Assembly: GCA_963513935.1 (NCBI GenBank)
Contig: OY740769.1
Coordinates: 37,289,120 to 37,353,119, forward strand
Direction: 5' to 3'
Length of the DNA: 64,000 nucleotides
Source of the DNA: Aphrophora alni
Taxonomy: Eukaryota > Arthropoda > Insecta > Hemiptera > Aphrophoridae
Both the position numbers and the translations under genes were made by a program. The notes beneath the pieces were generated by a model. It was not told the DNA's origin and ran no database searches. It saw only the letters and a list, made by a program, of their open reading frames with translations. How positions within the stretch are numbered: the stretch's first letter is position 1; the number at the start of each line of letters is the position of its first letter. Positions 40,542 to 64,000 of the stretch are shown one piece after another.

Positions 40542-43500
40542 ATATATTATATATTATAAAAAAAAAAGGCGCAATATTTTATACTTTTCATTATAAAAAG
40601 TTATAAAAGTGGTGGTTTTTCAAATGTTTGTTTAAAGTTTAGTTTTGTAGAAAATGTTTTATTGTATGATTTTTTTTTAATTTTTTTATTTGAGTTACTA
40701 TTATTCTTAGTGATTAATTCCTAATTTCTTGTAGTTACCAGTTCATCTTATAATTTGACTTATCGGTTTTAGATAAATTATAATTTAATAATGTATACAA
40801 ATTAAAAAATTAATTTGTTTAAATTTTTTTTTTTTTTTTTTCATGATTGAAATTTAGGATTTCCGATGATAACTATAATAGTCTAATGTTTTTTTTATGA
40901 TACCCAATCCAACTTTAAAAATCACCATCTGTATGTAAACCCCTAAAATAACTGTAATAAATTTTGATATTTTTGTTATTTTTTCCAAAAAAATTCTATT
41001 ATATATTCCAAGCCATAATATGATTATTCGTTTATGGTTTTTTTTAATGCTATCTATGTAAAGATGTGTTGTTATACTTTAGAATAATTTTACAAATATA
41101 GTTTTTAAATAATCCATAAAAGCACTCTGTGAGGAAGCATAGTGACCTTAACTTCAATAAATATTTTTTCATATACTACAACAGGGAACATAATTTTTCT
41201 ACCACTTACATAGTATTATAAACAATATACCTCTTAAATCATATTCAAGACAATGTGTCTTTCAAGACATTTGAAAGAATCTACTCAAAGAAACTTATTT
41301 ACAAGTGCTTATTGCACAAGTTCATTTAGAATTAGAATTGTTTTTCAATGTTGATGTTTGTTTTCTTTTTTGTATATAATGTAAATCTAGTATTATATGA
41401 AGTAGTTTTTTTTTACCTCCTATCAGATCATTACTGTATAGTGTAAATTTCAACTATAACTTTATTAGTAATTTTTTTTTCCCATTGTAAAGAGTTTTTG
41501 CCATCTTGTACATAATGCAATTAATTGTAAGTTTTGTTTTAACATAAAACTTTTATGTCTCACTATAAATTAATTAAAAAAGAAATATATTTATTTTTTT
41601 AAATTTATTACAAGTTCATTGTAAGTGTTAAATTTGATAAGTAATATTTCTATATTTATAGAAATTTCAATACGTTATTTTTATAGTGGTAACCAGAAAT
41701 CAGTATAAATAATTTTATTTTATGTATTATATGACAGATATATGTTGGATTATTTTTAGAAATATTATCTGGGCAGTAACTATACGCAAGTGTATGTCTG
41801 ATTATATTAGGGGGTCCCTCTAAGCACTTATTTCTCAACCTTTTAAACTTGTTTTGTTCTAAATTGGTATCTGGTACTTTTTTGCCTAATTATGCATGTA
41901 AAATATTATCACCACAATTCAAAATTTGGGTGTACCTGCCATTATAAAAAAACAAAATAAATAACAAAGGTAAATTTTCTCAAATTATTATAAAACATTG
42001 TTGTTTCTTTTAAATGTATTTACTTACAGTACTTGTTTTACTTTCTAAAATTTAAACAGTAATAAGATGTGATCCCTGAAGGGAAACATTGGTCTTTTAC
42101 AAGATGTCTATATATATTTCCTTGCTCCTATAGACTAACAGCTAAATTGATTTCATTAAAAAAGTTATTTTAAATCTAGAAATATGTGAAGGTTAATAAC
42201 CAAACCCAATGTGCCCAACTGTTAATGAAGAAAATTGCTGTTCATGAATAATTGTTTAAAAAACAAAATAAATCTTAAGCATATTTCTGCTAGGAACAAA
42301 TATGGTTATATTTGCCAAGTGTTTGTGTATTTATTATTTGTAGAAATATCTGGTTTTCTTTTATAATTATTGTACTTAATAGTTGTGTTACTATATTTGA
42401 ATTTAATTTCTCTGGGTTTTTATAGTTTTAATTTTTGTAATGTTGTAGATATATTATTTTATCGTGTGTGTTTGTCATGTGTTGTTGGTATTTTGGAGAT
42501 GTAATATTCATTGTGTTCTTTCTTTCAACTCTGTAGTTCACTGTTTAAATGAGAATTTTTTAGGGGTGTGCGAGGTGTAAATCATAATATGAACTGAACT
42601 TGAACAAAACTGTTATTTTTTAAACAAAGCCTAATTTTTATCAAAGGTTTCAATAAATGGATTTGGTTGAGGAAAAAAACAAATTTCAAATTCTATTCAA
42701 AAGTAGTTTTTAAGAAACAAAACATATTCGGCACTATCTCCCTAAAAATAGTGAATCTGATGTTGTCACTTTCACCTTGTGGTCTACGACCAAAAATTAA
42801 AATTGTATGATTCAATTTAGATCAAATTTTGTTGAAATGTGAATAATGATTAAAATTGAAGTATTAAACCGCATGTTAATGCAAAATTGCAATTCACAAG
42901 TAATTTAAAAAATAAAATAAGCCCAAAATGCTAATTTTGAAAGGTAAATGGTTCAGAGTTAATTTTGGTATTTTCTATCCCATGAACCTACATTTTCTTT
43001 TACAAATAGTTTAGTACATTGGTTTTGGTTATTATTATTCACATTTTGTCAAAATCAGTGTGTCTAATTTTGAAATATTGTCTAATCTTTCACATAATCA
43101 TTTAAATTTTTGAAAGAAAAAAAAACGATAATTTTTACTTGATATTTCTTCTAAGACCAATTCAATAAAAAATAAAAGGATGTCTGTACAGCTCAAACAG
43201 CTGGATCAATTTCATGTTGCTTTTCACTAATCTCTTCCTTCAATAACATCGAGTTGTGCAGTATAAAAGGCTGATGGATGAATTATTGTTTTTAAAACTT
43301 CAAAATCCTTCTGTTACTATTTATCTTCCTAAGAAATATTTGAGAGAAAAAAAGAAAGAAAAAATGTAAGTTTTGTTTTTGAACCAATAATGATAAACTC
43401 GTTTTCTCCTTGATTCTGAATAAATATTTGGTGTTAGCTTTTTCCATTTTTTTCATTTTTGCTGAAAAATAAAGCCACATCAATAATTCTAGAATTATGT

Positions 43501-44235
43501 TTGAGTCTTTTTATTTATTTATTTTAAATAGATCTGATATTTTGATGCCCTTAAAATGTGCTTATGTCTTTTATTTCTGCAGGGTGTCATTTCATCCTCT
43601 TATTTGCAACAAATTTCATTACTCTAACTGTATTCAGTAATAAGTGTAACTTGTTCCTTTTGTAGCATGAGATGGGGACATTTCAGGAGAGGATAGTAGG
43701 CCAGGGTTAATGGGGGTGTTTGAAAGAAAGTGTTTGTTAGAGTTGAATAGTAAATATGATTAAACAAGAATAATTGATGTAAGATTTTCAAGAATTTCAT
43801 GCAAGGTATTATAAGTGGTTATTTCCACTATTATCAAATTTTGTGTTCAATTAGTAAATATCTGTTTTTATTAGGTGCAGGGCACCTGTCACATTATGAT
43901 TAATACAATCCTCTCTTACCTCTCTATTCATTGGTATAGCTATTTTATTCCATTTTTACTCTATTCAAATTGCATACTAAATTTCTTCAATAAATTACAT
44001 ACTGAACTTACAATTATATAAAATATCCATTTAACTTTCACAATACTGTCTTTTCAACATGACAACAAAATCATATCTCTCTCTCTCTCTTTCATACAAT
44101 TCTTACATCAAAATGGTAGAAATGGAATATAAAATAACAAATATCCAAGTTCTTGTATATTGATAACATGGCTAATCAGAAAGCACCAGACATGAAATGC
44201 TCACAATGATACAGTTGGAGCAAATTAGGGCCCTC

Positions 44236-44475
44236 AGGGGCTCACTATGTTGATTATAGATGAAGAAATACCGAAAACCCTAGTTGGATCTATATCTTTC
44301 TTCATTTAGTCTTGAGTTAGATTTCTCTCTTTCATCTTTCCTTTTTCTTGTTTTCTTCCAATCCTGACAATATTTGAGGGCTTGGATTTAATTTAGCCTG
44401 TGTTCTTTTCTTCTTGTTATTTTTTATAAGGTGATGACCTAGAAGTTTTTGCCTTTAAACAACAAGAAGGAAAAG
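44236..44475 (+). repeat. Dispersed R repeat, copy 4 (longer)
   Basis: Starts CCCTCAGGGGCTCACTATG, continues GAAATACCGAAAACCCTAG and CTTGAGTTAGATTTCTCTC, and ends ATAAGGTGATGACCTAGAAG and TTTGCCTTTAAACAACAAG. It includes the outer segment also present at 54430. Confidence 0.8.
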
Positions 44476-46184
44476 ACATGTTGGATCCTATTATTACCAC
44501 CACTCTAAAAGTTGCTTGAGCCACTGCACATCTTCAATTCAAAGCTCATGTTTGAACGTATAAGTTGTACTTAATGCAATGTCTGCAATTATTTTCAAAG
44601 TTCAATTTTGTGTAGTTTCTCTGCATATCATAATATTCTAACATACATATATGTTAGAGTAGTTATTATTGTATAAATTAAATGTAATAAAATTGTTGTT
44701 TATAAAAGATTTATATTATTAACAGTAATTATGAAATTGAATAGACTAAGTTGTGTATTGTACTTATGTATATTTGGTTATTTCATGAAATACTTTGTCT
44801 TTATATATTTTGTTTATATTTGTGTGTAAAATATATTTAAGGTATTCTTTATTAAATACAATTAAAATATTTGAGGAATACATAATATCATATTATTGAT
44901 TAATTTAATTCCTTGAGTAAATTTTTGAACTCACATTCAAAATAAATAATGCACAATTTGAAGTTAAAATTCTTTTTAATTTTGTGATATACACTGCCAT
45001 GATTTATTGGTGCGTGGTTTATTATCCCTTTTTGAGGGATATTTCTAGATATCTAATTTTCATATCAAACACCACCAATTTGCCTTGTTTGGATTTTAAG
45101 AAGTTACATTGGTTACTACTAAAATAATGGTCAGAAATTTTCTTACTTGAATAAAATAGACAGCAGTCCTAAATGAATGCTTGATTCTTGAATCTTTACA
45201 TTAGATTTGTAACTGACTTCATGTGTCCTTCATGTTAGAACTGCCTCTTTTCCATGCCACCCAAGGAATCTATAAAGACCTCGAGGTATATTTTCTGTGC
45301 AGTCTCATTTTCAATACAAGGGATGTCCATGTTCTTGTGAGACCGTATGGTTTAAATATGATTTAATGATTTTTAATTTTGAAAATGACTTTAACACTTG
45401 CTATTGTTATAGGCAATGTAATCACCGCATACTTCTGTAAAGTTTGAATCTTCACATATATTATTATGATTAACTCTATGCTTTCTTTATTGTTATATTT
45501 CTCATAATTGAATGAAAACTATCAACTGTAGGGGGAAAACTTCAATAAAGCTTTGTTCTACTGCTCTATAAGACGTTTTGACAAGTCATATAGTTAATTA
45601 CATTTATCCAGAAGGGTTGGACCACATTGGATGCATCAGCTATTTGATGGAGGAAGAGTTCGAGAGACCACAAATAGCCTTCTCTCCATTGTAATACCAA
45701 ATGGATCTATTGCAGATTATAATGTGATCCACCTAAATTCTAACTTTTTTGGCCTCCACAAAAATTGAATCCAACTTTTTTCGTTTGAGAAGCACAAACG
45801 ATAACCCTCTACCAACCGTAGGCCCCTTTCGCGATATTATTGAGGATACTTTTTTATCTGTTCCGCAATGAATAGATTAACTCGTTCTGAACTTCATAAC
45901 TACTCGGTTTGACCTTCATCTTTCAGAATCTGCCATAAGGGAGATAGCCGAACTACTAGCCAACCTGTCAGAGTTACGGTGTCAAGCGGGTGTTGAACCG
46001 ATTCATTGAAGGCGCCAGTAGCGTAGCAATCCATTCTTTCGACACCCAGGGCAAGACTGACAAAAGGAGTGTCAGAATTTTCCCTTCATAACTATTAAAA
46101 AGTATATTATTTGCGTAAAAACAAACAAATATATATATTTTTTATTATTTCCAAAACATTAAAATAATTACTAAAAATATAATA

Positions 46185-46275
46185 AAGTACACGTGAATCC
46201 CACAAATTGAACAATACAATTAATTATTGTAAACTAGTTTCAGTGACAATTTCATCATCCTCAGTAACTAGTTAG
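46185..46275 (-). repeat. One-sided terminal-repeat fragment
   Basis: On the - strand ACTGAGGATGATGAAATTGT and CACTGAAACTAGTTTAC keep the CTGAGGA...stem...TGAAAC order of the 51336 family. No inverted partner. Confidence 0.5.
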
Positions 46276-47954
46276 TTGTACGAATTCTTCACATTTCACT
46301 ATAATTTGAACTAAATATTTTGAGAAATTGCATGTTTTAAACAGTCACATAGCCGATTTGTTTGGTTTTTATCGATAACTCACGAATGGAGATATGGCGA
46401 CCAATACGTGGAATGAGCCATTAAAGGCTAAACTTTAGCAAAAATTTTAGCGCCGAATAATGATATAAAGTCCCGAGATTTAGGCCAATAATGCCTACAC
46501 ACCAAATTTGATAAAATCGAACCACACATTCAAATTGGTAGGAAACCCTGATCTCTGAAGTTCTACGCCTACTTTGATCTTAATTTGTAATAGTATTCAG
46601 AAAAGATTTTTTTCGTTCGTAGGAAACCGTCCTCTTGGCTTCTACAATATTTTGTTTTTAATGCCTAATATCGATATTTCATATTGTAACATTTCATAAA
46701 ACATTTTATGTTTTATCTCTTGTAGCGAGTCACAGTCTCATCTTTTATTAGTGTTATCTCCTATAAAGACGGATCATGAAGTTTAATTGGGTAATATGTC
46801 TGTATAGGAACGACGAAAGTGACAATATTCACGACCGCAGTTGAGATTCGATAAATGTTGCGACGGTGCTCCTACACCGTGCCAAAGGAACACTATTGCC
46901 TCTTATCTGCTTTTTGCTTTCGCATGTGATTGCTTTTTGAAAAAAATCATTTTTTTCCGAATTAAAAAAAAAAAAATATTTCCGGAATTCCAAACCATTA
47001 TTTTTGGAGATCTTACTTTTTAAGTACATATTTTATGCAACACATACTCTAACGATACTTATCATATTATAATTTCGGAAATATTATATAAATCAAAATT
47101 ATGAATTAATTAGTCATACCTTGGATTGTCAACATATAAGGAAAAATATTAAATGATGAAGTCCAAATATGCTCTTTAACATTAGCTCTGAAATATTTAA
47201 TTTTATTTGAACTTATTTTCCAATTACTTTTGTTTTTTATTTTACACTATTTGCTCAGGGGGAGCTCTTTAATGAACAATTAATACAGTGAGTGAAATTT
47301 TTAACAATACAGAGATTTAGTTTCCATTAAAGTCTATAATTAGTACAATACCAAATCCACTTTTGTTGTATTCCTATGTAAGTAGTCCAGTGCTGATAGT
47401 TGAGTAAAGAAATTTCACTTTATTACTTCTTGTTAACGATGTTCACCAAACACTACACTGTACTACGTGATTTATTAATAAAATGATTCACTTCAAATTA
47501 CAATGAAGATGCACTCAACACTTTGTAGATGTACCTCTTTAGTACGGCAACGAAGATTATTATTTTGTTAAATACTTTAACAATTATTACTTTACTATTA
47601 CTATAACTGGAATTATAACTTATTATAGGAAATACCAATTTCTACATTAAGAATACTTTTGGCGTTACTTCGCCAACCCTATGCTGTGAGTTTCTCTCCA
47701 AGACTTTTCTATATAATTTTTACTTTTTCGATGCTAAAAATCCTTACTCCCTCTCTCTTAATTTACTTTAACCAATGAACGTAAGCATCTACTTTTTGTC
47801 AGCCAATCAAATTTTAATGTTTCAAAATTGTGACAGTTTTAAAACTGTTGTTCCGTTACTTTTTATGAGTTTTGTGTGTGATTGTCCTTAAGTTTCTAAT
47901 AATATAGTTATTTATGACTTAATTGCCTACAGTGATTCTGGGTCTAATTTAAGT

Positions 47955-47955
<1 letters not shown>

Positions 47956-47990
<35 letters not shown>

Positions 47991-47997
47991 TTGTGAA
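47956..47997. repeat. Poly-T run, 42 bases
   Basis: Uninterrupted 42-base T tract on the + strand. It may be the tail of a retroposed sequence on the - strand, but no body is recognised on either side. Confidence 0.9.
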
Positions 47998-49539
47998 TGG
48001 TGTTCTGACTGATTTATAACATATTTCCCTAACGCTTTACCGTTGTCGGCGATCACTAAACGTTTAACATGTGTCCAACAAATAGTATCTATTTCTATAT
48101 TCTTTTTAAAATATTAGACCATTAATGGAAAGCATATTGATTTCGTTATAATACACTATTTGTTTTTAACAAAAAGTAAGATAATAGTTTTGTTAAAAGT
48201 AGAAATATTATACCGGTACCAATATAGACAATGATATTTATAAAAAATACAGTAGTTAGGTCAGACATTAAGAAAATAAATTAACACAGACACATAATAT
48301 GAAGTATTTGATAACACTTATCAACTTTAAAAAAAATTATGTATAAAGCTTCATTAAACTGAAACATAATTAAGTTTAGGTAATTAATTATTCTACTTCC
48401 AATGGATTCTCATGTTAGTTTAGATAAATGGGACTGAACTGTGATTCGACGAATCAATATAGTCGGTTGGGATTTTCCTATCTTATCAACATTCCTCCAT
48501 CTCATCGTCACAGCTTGAGAACAATAGAATTATCACCGCTACAAAAACATTAGCAAATAAACGGTCAAAAAATAGTGCACAAACTTTCTCACACACACAT
48601 ACACAATCGAAATACTAACCAAACAAAATTATTCATCCCCAAAAATGACATTTCAGTAGTTATTAGTAAAAAAAGTGAAAATCAACCATTGGACATTGTC
48701 ATAGATTTTGTATATTATTTAAAACAATTATTATACATTTAAATCAAATTTAAACTTCTTTTGCTTGTATCATAAACTATTAAATTTAAATGAGGGTAGT
48801 TAAAATTTGTTTTCATTAAAAAAAGTATATGTATTCTTTAACACTTAAAGTAATTTTCTATTATTTGAAACTTTGTTTTCAAGTTTAGGTCATTAGCCGT
48901 AAACTTCATATTTCAATCATAATTCCTTCTTTTATAACAAATCCATGGTCGATTTTATGTTTATCTACCAATAATTCACGAAACTGTTTTTTTAAGAGAT
49001 AGCGACAAATACGTTTTCTTTTGGGTTCTTAAGGGCTACTTTTTAACAAAATATAATCAAAATGTTAAGCCAATTTTTAGAGAATAGAAATTTTGAGTTT
49101 TTGCCACATATCTCAAAATTTTTGAGTTATCGAAAGAAAAAAATTAATGTACCGAAATACGACCAAAGTGTACATACCAACATTTGAATGAAATCAGAGC
49201 ACTCATTTGGATTACGACAGACGCTGTACAGATATAATTTTCTCTGTATTATATTTATTATTTATTTTGCCTACATGTGCAAAATACACAGATGCATATA
49301 TCTACACATATTAAATGAAACTGGACAAGAGCGTTTAACAATTATTTATCTTTGTTATAAGGTGATGTGGTAAATGAACGTCAAATGGCGTACTCAAAAG
49401 CATGCGAGAACTTAACATAAATCTGTAAACAAAAATTTGGATAATCTCATAATTACGGTTAGAGCTAACCTCCAAATCTGTTGACGATTTATGCCAATGG
49501 TTGTGTAATCTCAAGGTAAACTGTATCTGCACGTTTTAT

Positions 49540-49665
49540 CATGTAGTCTTGGGTTATAGATCCCTCATTTCATATTCCTTATCAGATCTCTCTTGACCAA
49601 CTCTTTTTCTCTAAAATTAGAGGCTTATTTATGTTCTCTTGTTTTTTTTTAACATCAAGGAGCAT
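49540..49665 (+). repeat. Dispersed R repeat, copy 5 (truncated)
   Basis: GTCTTGGGTTATAGATCCCT, CAGATCTCTCTTGACCAACT, then ATTAGAGGCTTATTTATGTT. The GGTGATGA tail is missing. Confidence 0.75.
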
Positions 49666-50469
49666 GCACTTATATTACTTTCTGTATAATATAAATTTAG
49701 ACTGAATAAGTTATATATTTGTTATACTTAAACATTAAACAGACAGCATAGATTTTGACTTAATTTTGATAAAAAAATATTTTAATACTTAATGTACAAA
49801 TAATCTAGATCAATTAAAAACAGGTAATGCAATTAATTGTCGGTGAACTTTCTATTTGACATAATGTATTCTCCCAGAGGTAATCTCCACACCCGTTGGA
49901 CCTTCTCTGATTAAATTTTTCTAAACCTAACTTTTGTCAAATAATGACATATTATCTGTAAAATTGATATCCATTAGCAAGTAAACGATATAAATATGAA
50001 AGTGGTATTATAGAGGAATGAAATTACTAGCGTTTTTCACAAGGAAATTACTTGGGTTAATACGGGGAGAAGTATTTTTATCGCACATTCTCTTAGTTAA
50101 TTTCAATTAATTTTATTTAAAATATAGGCTACAATTAAAATTATCTAAATAGATACAGATGATTACAAAATGTTACTATACATTATACAAACATATTTTT
50201 TACATTCATTAAATCCTATATACATTAGTACACGTTTGTAAGATTCAAATTTAATTTAAAAGTTTTCAAAATGTTGCTTTTTGGGCCTACTTCAAAAAGG
50301 ATTTGTTGAGAGTTAGGCGACCATCTTAATCAATTAAATTTAAGAAAATGTACAAAATGTGATCAATAAAGTCAATTTTAAAAGGAAAAACTTTTTTTTC
50401 TCACATATCTTAAATTATTACATTTTTTTTTAAATTTCATCAATTAAAGTTGTCATCTGATTAACAAAT

Positions 50470-51285
50470 ATATACAGAGTGATTAAAACATATGCAACCA
50501 AACTTCAGGAAATACAACAAAGGCTGCACAACAACAAAATCTTTCAAAATGTTCGAAAACGCTGTTTTAAATTTGTAGTTTTGTTAGTTTAATTATTTTT
50601 TTTTTAAAAACATTTCCAGTTTACCAAAAAGTAAGACTTTTCTACATTTTTAACATGGTTGTTTAAAATTTTGAATGACAAATATCTCGAAAACCATTAG
50701 CCTACCTTATGTTTTAATATTTACACAAAACATTTTGATATTTTAATGCACACACAATGCAATTTTCATTTCTTATTGTAGATCAAAGGATAACCGATTT
50801 ATTGATATTTTGTTATTTTTTGATAATTGTGTACAACATCCAGAAGTTTATGATTATTTAGTTTTTCCAAAGTGAACTCAAATCTACCAAAAAATAATAA
50901 GGATTTATGTTCATAATAAGGTTATCCTTTCACCTGTTTTAGAAATGGTATTATTGTATTTGTTTTTGAAAGAGCAAAATATTTTATCTATTGTACATTA
51001 TTTGAAAATATTTTGTTTTTGCAGCTCTCACATTCTTTCAGTTTTCAACATATTCAGATTTCAATATTTTAAACGGCCGCCATTTTGAAAATATACAAAA
51101 TAGAGTCTTAATTTTTGGTAAACTAATAAAAGGGTACAAAATCTGAACTCAATATCTCATCCATTTCCAAAGTTAGGCTTATAAAAAAAAAAAATAGAAC
51201 TTCAGAAAAATTAAAAGTTTTGGGCATACGATTATAGGAAATGTTTGTAAGTACAGTTGCTTTCTGGAGTTTGGTTGCATGTAAC
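50470..51285. mobile_element. Non-autonomous Tc1/mariner-like TIR element
   Basis: Left end TACAGAGTGATTAAAACATA with CATATGCAACCAAACTTCAG; right end TTCTGGAGTTTGGTTGCATG. These are inverted. It contains ACGGCCGCCATTTTGAAAAT, also present in the 3' part of the mariner-like remnant at 11585, which links it to that family. No transposase frame remains. Confidence 0.7.
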
Positions 51286-51335
51286 ATGAATTAGTATCAA
51301 CTGTTATGAGCTACACTTACGACAACTTCAATAAC

Positions 51336-51581
51336 AAATGAATGAAACACAATTTGCCACTAAAAATCATTTTAATTGTCCAAAATAAATACAAGATGAC
51401 GTTTCAATGACCAAGTCGTCATCCTCAGTTGCTACATGCACACAAATGCTGCTGTCACTTGTCAGTATGGTTTGTGTGCAGGTGGCAGCTGAGGATCATG
51501 ACTTGGTCATTGAAACATCATCTTGTATTTATTTTGGACAAGTAAAGTGATTTTTAGTGGCAAATTGTGTTTCATTCATTT
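51336..51581. mobile_element. Foldback, second terminal-repeat family, young copy
   Basis: AAATGAATGAAACACAATTT at the left inverts to AAATTGTGTTTCATTCATTT at the right; ACAAGATGACGTTTCAATGA inverts to TCATTGAAACATCATCTTGT. Arms of about 105-110 bp flank a short AT/GC-mixed middle. Each arm has, reading outward, CTGAGGA, a hairpin around GACTTGGTC, and TGAAAC, an order like a hammerhead core. A nearby GAGCTACA just left of it is also present left of 31828 and 10139. Confidence 0.85.
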
Positions 51582-51655
51582 GTTTATGGATTACTATGTA
51601 CATAACAAACATCACACTTCAGGTCTATTATTAATATATACGTGAATACCATTTC

Positions 51656-63505
<11,850 letters not shown>

Positions 63506-63515
63506 TTCTTCTTTG

Positions 63516-63527
63516 CTATCTGTGCAT
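63516..63527 (-). promoter_or_regulatory. Short upstream ORF in A4GALT-like leader
   Basis: Ten bases before the chosen start codon, the - strand reads ATGCACAGATAG: a three-codon ORF (M-H-R-stop). If the acceptor at 63548 is used it lies in the mature leader and could reduce initiation at the main ATG. It also shows that no in-frame ATG lies further upstream in that exon. Confidence 0.4.
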
Positions 63528-63547
63528 GGTCTCAGGGTTCAATTTAC

Positions 63548-64000
63548 CTACGAATCAGAGAAACGTGTATTAGAGAACAATAAAATAATAATAATCACGA
63601 AAAATTTAAAACGTGTATTTCAAAACAAGAAAATACTTTATCAGTTAGATTTTTCGGATATTAAACCACCATTTTCAGTTGTAATCAACACAATATGTTA
63701 TTAGATCCCCTCCTCAGAGGAACATCAATTACTACATGTAACATCAATTTAAGCACTAGGTGTAAGCAGTGGTCCCAACTAAAGACGGTTAAAAGATACT
63801 ATAGTTTAGCAGTTACTGGAAGGGTGCTGAGAGATTAGACAGGCCTCACCACAACACACACACACGCACACACACACGCGCCCGCACACACACACTCACG
63901 CCGCCCTACCTGAGCCGAATGAACAACGACTTTCAAGTTACGACTTTTTACATTTAATAGTTTGCAGTTTTCAAGATGGTTAGTTTTAAAATCTTGACAG
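63548..64000. other. Upstream flank / intron of A4GALT-like gene
   Basis: No coding sequence recognised. It contains a polypyrimidine stretch and AG consistent with a 3' splice site for coding exon 1, and an imperfect CA repeat at about 63850-63897. A non-coding first exon and the promoter probably lie beyond the window. Confidence 0.4.

Larger units (their letters stand above)
38129..45570 (+). other. Probable long 3' UTR / downstream region of C2CD5
   Basis: No supported gene in about 7.4 kb. The sequence is T-rich on the + strand and almost free of recognisable transposons except a dispersed repeat at 44236-44475 and the palindrome at 40475-40541. AATAAA hexamers occur several times; those at 41156-41161 and 45544-45549 are plausible cleavage signals. 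Where the mRNA ends cannot be decided without transcript data. Confidence 0.4.
45571..51655. other. Intergenic region between the convergent genes
   Basis: No supported gene. It holds a one-sided terminal-repeat fragment (46185-46275), a T run (47956-47997), R-repeat copy 5, a TIR element (50470-51285) and a foldback (51336-51581). Blocks at 45600-46080 and 46340-46700 are less AT-rich and probably old mobile DNA, unassigned. 48455-48690 shares AGTGCACAAACTTTCTCACA with 12500 and 57843. Confidence 0.7.

Overview
The window is AT-rich animal nuclear DNA with an intron-dense gene layout and many decayed transposons. Penelope-like, mariner, Merlin, hAT, Ty3/gypsy and non-LTR remnants together with the protein divergence point to an insect; Hemiptera is my guess but is not proven from sequence.

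Two real host genes are present, in convergent orientation. (1) On the + strand, 13 exons from 1167 to 38128 encode the C-terminal 657 residues of C2 domain-containing protein 5 (C2CD5/CDP138). The exons keep reading frame across every junction and end at a TGA at 38126-38128. The N-terminal exons with the C2 domain lie left of the window. A long T-rich, gene-free stretch follows and is probably 3' UTR. (2) On the - strand, three coding exons (62670-63505, 55843-56056, 51656-51913) encode a complete 435-residue type II membrane glycosyltransferase of the lactosylceramide 4-alpha-galactosyltransferase (A4GALT/alpha4GT) family.

Everything else is intron or intergenic DNA holding repeats. These include a six-copy 91-bp minisatellite (2324-2860); two related families of Penelope-like terminal repeats, several of them arranged head-to-head as near-perfect foldbacks and carrying hammerhead-ribozyme-like cores; a Penelope GIY-YIG endonuclease remnant (10285-10521); a Tc1/mariner-like remnant (11012-11860) and TIR elements of the same general kind (50470-51285, 56650-57821); a decayed DD34D mariner (28443-29703); a Merlin/ISXO2 fragment (23670-23979); a hAT/DUF4371 fragment (17900-18560); non-LTR fragments (21281-22010, 32815-33190 and perhaps 34680-35520); a gypsy integrase fragment (59290-59880); a long-TIR MITE (53162-53540); a Helitron-like element (58272-58980); and an eight-copy dispersed repeat containing a conserved coding-like block.

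The strongest candidate for something under-described is the set of foldback elements with hammerhead-like motifs, because one class is linked in the window to a Penelope endonuclease. A perfect 67-bp palindrome at 40475-40541 in the presumed C2CD5 3' UTR is the second item to check.
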